A DNA stretch of 64,000 nt from Paramyrothecium sp. XJ0827 (Eukaryota > Ascomycota > Sordariomycetes > Hypocreales > Stachybotryaceae), in the NCBI GenBank assembly GCA_020881915.1, contig JAJFPB010000009.1:1612001-1676000 (forward strand), given 5' to 3'. Numbering within the stretch: the stretch's first letter is position 1; each line of letters opens with the position of its first letter. Of this stretch, positions 21,296-30,409 are shown one piece after another. Both the position numbers and the translations under genes were made by a program. The notes below the pieces were generated by a model, which saw nothing but the letters and a program-made list of their open reading frames with translations, did not search any database and was not told where the DNA came from.

Positions 21296-23488
21296 ATGGG
21301 GACATTGTTGTCCAGAATATGCAAGACGTGGCTTGGCTTTCACACGAAAAGACCACTGCTGTCCTACCACCATCCCCTCAATGATCACCATATCCGGCTA
21401 CTGCAATTCGTCCGTCCAAAATGGTACACATTTGGCCTCTTTGCCCCCAAGCTGTTGATGACAACACATTCCCTGCATGACTTACCGAGGTTTGTTGCAT
21501 TATCTTACACTTGGGGACATCCTCACAAGGCCGAAGGCAATCTTCTGCGCTCATACGACGATGAATTTCCCATCCGCGTTAATGACCAGTCTGCGCTTGT
21601 GTTAAGGAATTTGTGGGAAGCCCTAGGCAATCTGCTGTGGCTTTGGAACTTTGATGATGACGTGCAACACATGTGGATCGATGCCATCTGTATCAACCAG
21701 CTTGACCTTTCCGAGAGGGCTGCCCAAGTTGATATTATGGACGAGATTTATAGACGCGCTGAGACAACAGTGGTCTGGCTAGGCAAAGCGACGAGACACA
21801 GCAACAAGGCCACGCGTCTGTTCGACAGGATTTGCCGCATACCTTCCAAGGAGCTGATGCCATACTATAAAGAATATCCCAACGGAACACCCCCGCCTCC
21901 TGAGTTTTGGACAAATCGAGGATTGCCAGCCAACGACGATGAGCTGGCGTGGAAGCCGCTGACAGAATTCTTCAAACATCGTTGGTTCGACAGGGCATGG
22001 ATTATCCAGGAGGTCACCTTGTCGACGCGCAACATTCACCTCTTTTGGGGCCATCATTCTATGACCTGGGAGGAGATGGGTCATGTTTCCTTTGTGTGCC
22101 AAGTTGGGATGATTGGCAAGCTGGAGACACTGCCAGCCCTGTCGCGATACCTCTCCGGAGACCAATTGCCCGAGGAATCCCATGACTGGGCAGTATCCGA
22201 TCCTTTGGTCAATAGCTTTCAGCTTTGGTCCAACCGCCAGCGCTATCTTGCACGCAGTCAAGATCGAGGGAACGACACCATGTGCGACGAAATGAAGGCA
22301 CTCACAGGATGCTCGATACCCTCTGCTGCATCATGGCTGCTGTACTTTGCTCTGATAAATCGAAGAGCTGATGCGACCGACCCGAGGGACAAGATATTTT
22401 GTAATCTTGGCCTTGTGAACAGCATCGTGAAGCGAGAGAACCTCAGCTCATGTAGCGTACAACCGGCGTATTCGCCAGAAATAACTAGCTCTCAGATATA
22501 CCAGCAGGTTGTAAAAGAAGTGGTGGAAGAGACAGACAGCTTGGCCGTGCTCATGGCTGTCAACGATCCACCAAGCTTGAGGAAACCCGATCTTCCATCC
22601 TGGGTACCGGACTTTTCGAGACGACATGGCTTGGATCTGATGTGGTCGATACGACCTCAATTCCATGCTTCACAAAAAACTGGCGTTCAATACGAAATAT
22701 TCTCAGATACTAGGAGGGCTAGTATTGGTGGCTCCTTGCTTCGAGCCAAGTGCACAATGCTCGGGCGCGTTGGCGTACTGAGCGTTGCGCTCACCGACCT
22801 CGTCGGACCAAATTGGTACCGGTGGGCAAATGACCTGTTGCAACTGGAACCAAGATATCCGTTTACTGGCGAGACAAACGTGGAGGCATTCTGGAGAACA
22901 CTACTGATGAACTCGGTGGCAAGACAGCATCCCGCCCAATGGTCCGGAATCGGGGACAGCAGCGAGATGTTCCGGGCTTTCGTGCTACAGAACATTATTC
23001 GTCATTATCCCAACGCCGAATCGGGTATCTCTCCAGGCCAGTACCATCATCAGCTACTTTGCATAAATGAATTATCCAAGAGCGACCCGACTGGATGCAT
23101 GCCTGCATTCACGGGTCTGAGCGGCCTCACATCGCAGATCACTGGTGTCCCCGAGGAGGACCTTGATACTGCGTCCGAAGCAGTGATTATCTCGGCGCTC
23201 ACGGCAACTGCTGATAAAGCTGCAAGATATGTCATGGGCCTAGATGGAAGTATGGTCAACCGAAGGGTGGTGATTTCGGACCGCGGACACCTGGTTAATG
23301 CGCCGCTATGGGCTGAAACATCGGATAAGATAGCAGTTATCGATAGCTGTCCTTGCCCCGTACTGCTGAGAGATGACCCTGAGCAGAAGGGTTTGTATAC
23401 ATTAGTGGGAACTGCTTATGTTCATGGGATGATGCACGGGGAGGCAATATATCCAGGGACTGAATGGGAGGATATTTGTGTTCGTTAA
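21296..23488 (+). CDS. HET-domain heterokaryon incompatibility protein
   Basis: The single exon encodes 730 aa from ATG 21296 (MGTLLSRICKTW). All three classic HET blocks are intact: RFVALSYTWGHP near residue 66, HMWIDAICINQLDLSERAAQV near 126, and WFDRAWIIQEVTLS near 233. The downstream landmarks of this class are also present: DPRDKIFCNLGL, LPSWVPDFS and a C-terminal GTAYVHGMMHGEAIYPG. Such proteins induce growth arrest or cell death when a non-self partner is sensed, and may also act in general fungal immunity. There is no extra recognition domain (WD40, NACHT, ankyrin), so the trigger must come from another protein. It is the second HET gene within 9 kb and, unlike the first, is fully canonical. 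Confidence 0.93.
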   Translation: MGTLLSRICKTWLGFHTKRPLLSYHHPLNDHHIRLLQFVRPKWYTFGLFAPKLLMTTHSLHDLPRFVALSYTWGHPHKAEGNLLRSYDDEFPIRVNDQSALVLRNLWEALGNLLWLWNFDDDVQHMWIDAICINQLDLSERAAQVDIMDEIYRRAETTVVWLGKATRHSNKATRLFDRICRIPSKELMPYYKEYPNGTPPPPEFWTNRGLPANDDELAWKPLTEFFKHRWFDRAWIIQEVTLSTRNIHLFWGHHSMTWEEMGHVSFVCQVGMIGKLETLPALSRYLSGDQLPEESHDWAVSDPLVNSFQLWSNRQRYLARSQDRGNDTMCDEMKALTGCSIPSAASWLLYFALINRRADATDPRDKIFCNLGLVNSIVKRENLSSCSVQPAYSPEITSSQIYQQVVKEVVEETDSLAVLMAVNDPPSLRKPDLPSWVPDFSRRHGLDLMWSIRPQFHASQKTGVQYEIFSDTRRASIGGSLLRAKCTMLGRVGVLSVALTDLVGPNWYRWANDLLQLEPRYPFTGETNVEAFWRTLLMNSVARQHPAQWSGIGDSSEMFRAFVLQNIIRHYPNAESGISPGQYHHQLLCINELSKSDPTGCMPAFTGLSGLTSQITGVPEEDLDTASEAVIISALTATADKAARYVMGLDGSMVNRRVVISDRGHLVNAPLWAETSDKIAVIDSCPCPVLLRDDPEQKGLYTLVGTAYVHGMMHGEAIYPGTEWEDICVR

Positions 23489-25085
23489 GGACATGGCAGG
23501 ACAAATCATGCAGATACATGGCAACAAACGAGCGTGATGAGAAAAATGTTTTCCAGCGGGACGAGCACAACGCAGACGACGGTTTCGAGTCTGTTCGATG
23601 TGAGCGGTGGCAGCTCAGCACACATCAAGTACAATACAAAACGGTAAAATGTTACTTCCAGTGGGAATATATCGACAACTCTTCTCTTTTATCCTGGACG
23701 ACGATATCACGCTGGTAGAAGGCCTCACCATTAGCACTTGAAATGGCAGTATCGGATCAGGAACCACACAGGACCGACCGGTCGCTGAGAAGTTAGGAGC
23801 TACAAGGAAAGAGAATATCTTGTTTATAGAACCTGCCACGCAGGGGGTTAATATGAACTTGACTTTTAATTTTCAGGTGAATTCCAATATGACTTCGCGC
23901 GGCTATTACCGAGATATTCGAAATCCCAACCGAGGGGTCTTCCAGCATCTGAATCCAACCTGTTCTTGATATACCGGGTCTGAGCCCCACGAGAAGCCGG
24001 GTCTTGAGGCGAGGGCCTACAGGGCTGCATGGCTCCACAATGTCGATACCCTGGCATTCATGAATGTAACGAACCCGGATAAAAATTCTCTCAACTCGCC
24101 TCGCTTCTTATACCTCAATTCGGAAAGTGCTACGACATCTCATTTGATCCAGTGTTGGCATGAGTGACTCCAAATCACTACATTATTCCCAGATGTGTGG
24201 GGAACTCCTGCCCCTAACCTTAGGCTTTGACGATGGCGGCTGATGGAACCTGGAGAAATAACATACGACGACTTCTTGGTCCACGTCATGAACACCATCC
24301 TTTCCGATTATGGTCATCAAGTCGAGACTGGCCCTTTGATCTTCACGGGTCATCTAGCATGGCAATGTTAAGACGCTGGCGGAACTCCCACACCATGATA
24401 CAAGGGAAAGACACATTTCATCTTGATGTGGACAAACATTGCTGCTTCTGCAGCTGTTGGCACCAAGGGCACGCTGGGCAATTTGAATGGTAGATTGCCC
24501 ATCCGCACCAGAACAAGGCCATATGGGAAGTGATCGACGTACAACTTTTTCTTCAGCATTCCGGCCTTGCCTTTTGCTGGCGCCATGACTTGACTGATTG
24601 CCGTGGCCATAATCTTGGCTTGCATAGGCCAAGCTAACATGCGACACGTACGACTACGCATCAAGCAACTCTCGGTTGGAGAACAGAAGCCATGCATGCA
24701 GACACTATCTTTATTAGATGAGCAAAATACTGTCAATTGTATTGCGAGTTTAACAGTCCCCTTTCATGCCCGTAGACTGTAAGCATCATATTCTCGCATC
24801 TCTTGCAATTACGCCGAATGAAACAATGCAGTGCTAAAATGGAGAATATTCTCCCAATCAGCTGAATGGATCGGGTCAACTGCCTGCCGGAGATACGAAC
24901 GAGCCACATCCCCGCTCCTGATTCATTGGTACGTTAGCCTGAGCTTTGCCGCATTCGGTTCCAGACGTACTTAAGTCATTTCTGATCCCGTTGGCCGACG
25001 CCATCATCCTCTGACTCACTTCTCCGAAGTATCACTCAATTCGTGGTCTTGAGCCCCTTTCTTGTCTAACTACTAGCCACTCATC
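23489..25085. other. Intergenic region, 1.6 kb, no supported gene
   Basis: The minus strand has a 122-codon frame at 24368-24736, and the plus strand a 42-codon piece starting at 24243 (ATGGAACCTGGAG). Neither has a motif I recognise, and they overlap in opposite directions. A decayed gene is possible. The final 60 bp before 25086 are pyrimidine-rich (core promoter type). Confidence 0.4.
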
Positions 25086-25723
25086 ATGGCTTTCTCCAAC
25101 ACTGCTCTGTTTGTCATCGACATTCAGCACGACCTCGTTGGCGATGCTTCAACAGAAATTCCCCAAGCAGCAAAGATCCAGAAGGCTGGCGCCGGGATTC
25201 TCTCGGCCGTCCGCGACATCTCAGCGGCCTCGGAGAAGCCTACGCTGATCGTCTTCGTGCAACACGAGGAGGGTCCCCAGGATGGACGACTGCTCAAGGG
25301 AAGCAAACCCTGGGAGCTCGCATTCAAGCCAATTGCTGGGTATGAGCAGGAAATTCTGGTGCCAAAGACTACACGTATGTTGTGTGATGACCCCCAGTAT
25401 ACTTTTCGCACTCATAGGCGACAGGCAGCACCTTTGAGTCAAACCCGGATTTAGCTGCTAAACTGAGAGGCTATGGAATTGAAAACATCATAGTATTCGG
25501 CGTCCAGAGCGAGTGCTGCGTACAAGCAACCTGCGAGGGTGCTCTTGACGGAGGTTTTGGCGTCACCATTTTGAGCGGCGCTCATTCTACCTACCCTACC
25601 AAGGAGAGTACGGTTGAAGAATTGGAAAGTTCTGTTGAAGAACTTTTACTTTCTAGAGGTGCAAAAGCGGTCAAATGGGAGGATGCCATCAGTGAATGGA
25701 AGACTACTGGCACGGTTGCATGA
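25086..25723 (+). CDS. Isochorismatase-family cysteine hydrolase
   Basis: Exons 25086-25374 and 25425-25723 flank a 50-nt intron (donor GTATGT, acceptor CGACAG) and encode 195 aa, the usual size of this family. The catalytic triad is readable: D12 in LFVIDIQHDL, K94 in VPKTTRSTFE (the codon after next is split by the intron), and C128 in GVQSECCVQATCEGAL. Family members hydrolyse small amides or enol ethers (isochorismate, nicotinamide, ureidoacrylate and others), and the substrate cannot be decided here. Fungal standalone members are mostly uncharacterised. No signal peptide is present. It converges on the A-T-R reductase gene, with 0.5 kb between the 3' ends, so it could be a border gene of that cluster. 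Confidence 0.9.
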
Positions 25724-26236
25724 TTTGTGGGTTGAGAGACCGCATCGATTGCATTTTGGCTACCTAAAAAGGACATCTAACAATTTCCTCCTTCCATACA
25801 TGGAATGCCCAAATAGTAGAACGTGATCTAATAGTGTAGAGACATTAAACACGTTCTTATTACAAACTACACATCAATGGTGGTATTCCCTTGAAGATGT
25901 GTAAAGAAATGCAAAAATGTCTCTCTACGTCATCATAATACACACTTTCCTGCAAATTTCTACTGGGCGTTCTAGTCTCATGATCCTTACGGCTATGAAA
26001 GTCTTCAAGTCTTTGCGAGATGGTCCTGACAGAGCTTCCCGCAGCACGTAATGAAGCCTCCTTAATGCTGGAACTCTTTGGATCAGACGCAACAGGCGAG
26101 GGCTGAGAAAGGTCATTCGGGCCCTTGGATTGCGAAATCAAACTGTAATTTATGCCTGAGAACGACTCCTATGTCATACGATTCCTGCATTTCAAACACC
26201 TTACTAAGGAAAATGAACACTCAGAAAGTGCTCCCT
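25724..26236. other. Convergent 3' intergenic region
   Basis: These 513 bp lie between two convergent stop codons. Minus-strand frames at 25860-26141 are short and without motif. I see no additional gene. Confidence 0.4.
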
Positions 26237-29200
26237 TCAAAGCCACGCTTTGGTCCACTTCCTCACCCACTCAGGCTTGATAGGCTCCAGATTTCGCAGC
26301 GTCAAACTGTGTTTTGCGCTCTCTGTGGTTTCCCACAGGGGACCCTCGGAAATAGATGCGAAACATTTATCGAAGAATTCGACAAGTGGCAATGCAGGGT
26401 ATCTTTTCCTGTGGTCCTCGCTATTGGAGGTAACCGAAAGGCTGACCGCTCGGAGTGCTTTCAACCATGTTTCGTTGGGCACAATCTGTATCTTTCCACA
26501 AGTCTCTGATCTTTGTAACTCCTCAACAACGGCGGGGAGTAAAGCCCTCCAAGAAGTTCGTCTCGGATTGACCACATGGAGTGTTTTGAAGCCCGACTCA
26601 GGTTCCAAGTTGAAGCTCAACTCGACGAGAATATCCGCTAGGAAGTCTATGGGAATCCAATCAATGCTATTGTGTGTTCCAAGACTGCTGGGTATCATGC
26701 ACATATCTCTAGACGTCTTAACGAGTCGTGGGAACCAGTCTTGCTCGTTCCAAATACCAGGTGAGTGCGCTGACCCGGCCACCTGGCCCACTCGTACCAC
26801 AGCTACCTTTCCCTTTAGCCTGCTGCTCGCGTGGAACAAAGCCCGTTCGGCAACAAGCTTGCTTTCACCATATCCCGGCATAGCGTCCCCAGGGTATAGC
26901 GTGAGCTGCTCTGGGATTGTTGGCATACTGCTGTTCCTGGCTATGCTGACCGACGATACAAATAGCAGGCTTGGCGTACGCTGTGCAATCTTGCAAAACC
27001 CGACAAGGTTTACAAGACCGTCTAATGATGACGCAAAGGAAGAGAGAGGCTGACTAAAATTCACGGGCCAAGCGTTATGTATGACTAGATTAACTCGACG
27101 CCGCATCTCTGCGAAAGCGTGGCCAGCAAGGCCTAAGTGAGGATCCCTCGACAAATCTCCTGTCAAGAATGTTACTCGTAAAGGGTCAAACGATGTGTTA
27201 AGGGCGGAGTCCCTTTGTTTGTTTCGACTGACTTGTACCGCTTCCGAGTTTTCGCACCTGTTGAGGCAGTACACATGGGGATGAGATGGATGTTCTAAGA
27301 TCTTTTGCAGTAGATAAGACCCTATCGCCCCAGTTGACCCTGTCAGAAGGACAACCGGCATTAGTGTATCGCAAGATACGGAATCTTCAGATTCCGTGCT
27401 AGTTGCTGGATTTCCTAGCAGACAATCGATTTTAGCGTTGTATGTCTGCAGCGTATCCTCGAATTGCAAGTTGTTTTCCTTCAACTCTGAGTCAACATTA
27501 TTTCCTTCGTCCTCGCGAAGTGTAAGCAGGGCACTAGCAAGATCCTCTGTTGTAGGACTTTTGTAGATATGGGAAGGATGCAGGCTTCTCAAGCCGAAAA
27601 CATGTCGAAGACGCTGTGCTAAGCGAGCCACTTGCAAAGAGTTCAATCCCGCTTCGAAGAAATTCGCTTTGTCCGACAGTGCTGATTTTCCGGTAATATC
27701 TTTCCATGACTGACGGAGGACTTCAACAAGGGTCTCACGAGAGATATCCTCCGGGACATGACTATCAACAACAGTTCTCTCATGTACGTCCCTGTACAGG
27801 GTTTCAATTTCGGTCTTATACGCCTCAAGTGTCGCACGGCGCTTGACTGTGCCTTTCCCGGTCCGTAGCATCGGTTTTGATGGGGAGGTAACTATAATAT
27901 GCGTTCGAGCGACAGTTCCGTAGCTGGGACAGGCGGAATTTGCGGCCTGTACGCAATTCCAAATCTCATCCGTGACGGATATGCTGAAACCATCGTGTAA
28001 ATCAGCCTCAAGCTCGATTAATACCCCCGCTTCAAAACAGCCACTGCCAAACATGAGTGCGCTTGTGATTTTAGGATGACCTGTCACGCACGATTCGAAT
28101 CCAACTGGATTCATTTTCTCTCCATGGGAGAAGACAATGATATCATCAAGCCGGCCCTGATGACGCCATGCTCCGTTGACCAATGGGTGGGGAGAAAAGA
28201 GATCTTTGGTTCTATGTTCCACAAGCTCAGGGCTGTGCACAAATACTGGCATCTGCAATCGAAGAGGACTTCCTTTGCGGATTACGAGCTCATGGAGACC
28301 TGAGCTATGCTTCTCAAAACAACCGTTCATGAGGGGATTGAGCTGCATGTACGGCCAGTCGTCCCCTTGTGATCGGTTGTTTGTTGGAACAATCAGAGGG
28401 TAACCTGGACATTCGCTAGATCCAATAAGACTGAAGAGCTCCAAATGTTGAGCCACGTAGGTCGCAAAGGCTGTTGAAGGAACGCCGCCTGCGAACGCTA
28501 TGCGATCGATGGCTACTTTGACGATCTTCAACTCATCTGGATTTTGGGCAAGACACTCTATAGTGGCAGGACTCACGATTGCCCAGTCAGCCTTCGTGTT
28601 CTGGAGTAATCTCGCCAGGACGTGACTTGTCGGAGGGGCAACTGGAGCGGGAATTATGACTTCGTATCTTTCAAAGTGTGACAGTAGCGCGACATGGAGC
28701 ACTCCAGCCATCTGCAGTCTCTAATTAGTAAATCATATCAACGATGGGCGAGCCAGCCTTACATGGAATAGCGGCATCAAACAAATCCCTCGATTTTGTG
28801 CAAAAAGTTGATTAACCGATGAGAAGCCTTTGGGTGCCTGGAGACGAGCTGACTCAATACAGCTTGCGAAAAACTCATGATCGTAAACTATCGGCTTGGG
28901 AAGGCCTTAGAGATGATCTTTAGCAATTCCGTTGACTAAGGATGATTTGAAAGTTTTACCTGTGGTTCCTGATGTATGAAGAACTACAAAGGGGTGGTTT
29001 TTCGCTTCTGCCCAGCACTTCTTATACGGAAAATGAGGATACTCGATTGCCAACAGCTCGTCCAAAGGTGGTAACAGGACAGTATCCATTGAGCGGGCTG
29101 CTAGAATCTCATACAATGCTCCCGAGTTTTGGTAAGCAGTTACCAGGGTATTGGACTTGCATTGTGAAATAAGATCAAGATGGGCTTCGATGTTGTTCCT

Positions 29201-29627
29201 CGGCGACGTGAATAGGACCTGTCATCCTTAGAATCAACGATTTATAGACAATGTTTCGCACCCCTAAACTTACCTTGAAGCCGGTCTTGATACAGGCATA
29301 CAGCATCAGAGCATATCTTGCGTCGTTGGGGCCAATGTAGGTCAGAGTGTCAAATTCATCTTGACGGTGGACTTTATCATGGAGGTACCATGCCAGGCCG
29401 TTGACTGCATTCGCTAGAGAAGCATACGTGATGCTTTTGACACCGGCACCAGGATCAGAGGAAGAGACAAGCCAAGTCAACCAGACGGCCTGTGGCTCAT
29501 GCTGGGCGACATGGTCAATAACGTTGGGAAGGAGCTCCTTGGCACTAATTTTCATGTTGAACTTGCGCGATAGGAAGTCAGATAACGTGTCATACGAAGA
29601 ATATGGGGAAGTAGTTGGCGGCCGCAT
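26237..29627 (-). CDS. NRPS-like carboxylic acid reductase (adenylation-thiolation-reductase)
   Basis: Such enzymes activate a carboxylic acid with ATP, hold it on a phosphopantetheine arm and release it as an aldehyde using NADPH. The four exons are 29627-29274, 29218-28960, 28905-28763 and 28711-26237, with introns of 51-55 nt. Phases agree to 1,076 aa, near the length of fungal aryl-acid reductases (about 1,050 aa) and well below Lys2-type aminoadipate reductase. The adenylation domain has VLHTSGTTGLPKP (rebuilt across intron 2), LIGSSECPG, GRLDD at 438-442 with HGEKMNP, and a core Lys in TGKGTVKR. The thiolation site is S610 in EAGLNSLQ (Asn replaces the usual Asp). The reductase domain has GSTGAIG at 710-716 and Tyr866/Lys870 in GYGESK. 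No condensation or thioesterase domain is present. It shares a promoter region with the ammonia-lyase, suggesting that an aromatic acid is the substrate. Confidence 0.92.
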
Positions 29628-30409
29628 ATAAGACCTACGAGTTCATGGCCAGGTCGGCTCCTTGTTTGGTCTCGGAGATCGGAGAGCAAGGCATCGGCCA
29701 AGAGTTTTTTACTACGTCGGGCCGATGATGGATAGCTTGTTAAGCATGGTGAGTAGAACTATCACTGCTCTCATTTCAAGACATGTCTATGAAAGACGCG
29801 CCACCATTTGAATCTCAGCTTAGAATGGATCGGAGGAATAGCTGGATGGAGTACGAACTCTCTAGAAGGCCACCAGGTTTCTTACGTTATCTGTACTAGC
29901 AGATGGGTTTCGGTTTGTCTCGCTTACACGCCTCGGCTAGGGATTTCTTCTTTGCTTGTCTCAACACTCGGTCCGCGGCCTGTGCTCAAGTGGTGTCCAA
30001 GCCTCGGATTTTCCCTCAGCTGAGCGCTCGAGGTGATCCGTGGCTGGCGCTAAATCAAGTAGATACGGAATTATTGGTCATTTGATGAATCATCTCTACG
30101 ATGCCAAAGCGCTGCTGAAGCGAACGAGGTCCAAGGACTGAGCACATGGCCTCATGAAAGCCACCAGGAGACCCGGGTTCCTTTCCGCTATCAATTGTCT
30201 GAGTCAATCTTGTATGTCTACTAAATCTTCGACGATGATGCACACTCGGGCCAAGATTTGTGATTGTGAGGGCACATGCCACAGTCATGTTGCAATTCGA
30301 ATAAGTATATCATGTGTCAACGTCCCCTTCAAGACTTGAGAATCATCGATTCAACTATTGTGCCCAATCACGTTCCAAACATCAGACCAACCTTATTGAC
30401 CGAATCATC
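29628..30409. promoter_or_regulatory. Bidirectional promoter between carboxylic acid reductase and ammonia-lyase
   Basis: These 782 bp separate two divergent ATGs. Within the first 100 bp on the reductase side CGG triplets occur at about 29655, 29673, 29680 and 29695, two of them as a direct repeat (CGGAGATCGGAG), followed by an inverted repeat at 29717. Zn2Cys6 regulators bind paired CGG triplets, so co-regulation of the pair is plausible. No supported gene lies inside. Confidence 0.5.
29717..29725. promoter_or_regulatory. CGG-N-CCG inverted repeat, candidate Zn2Cys6 site
   Basis: The sequence TCGGGCCGA has perfect dyad symmetry around its central base. It lies about 90 bp upstream of the reductase ATG and near four further CGG triplets. 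Binding is inferred from the general half-site of binuclear-cluster regulators. Confidence 0.35.

Noticed and set aside
24368..24736. 122-codon minus-strand frame and an overlapping 42-codon plus-strand frame starting at 24243
   Set aside because: No recognisable domain, opposite directions overlap, and no splice pattern extends either one convincingly.
26237..29627. Assignment of the A-T-R protein as Lys2 aminoadipate reductase
   Set aside because: It is about 300 aa shorter than Lys2-type enzymes, and the neighbouring lyase argues for an aromatic acid.
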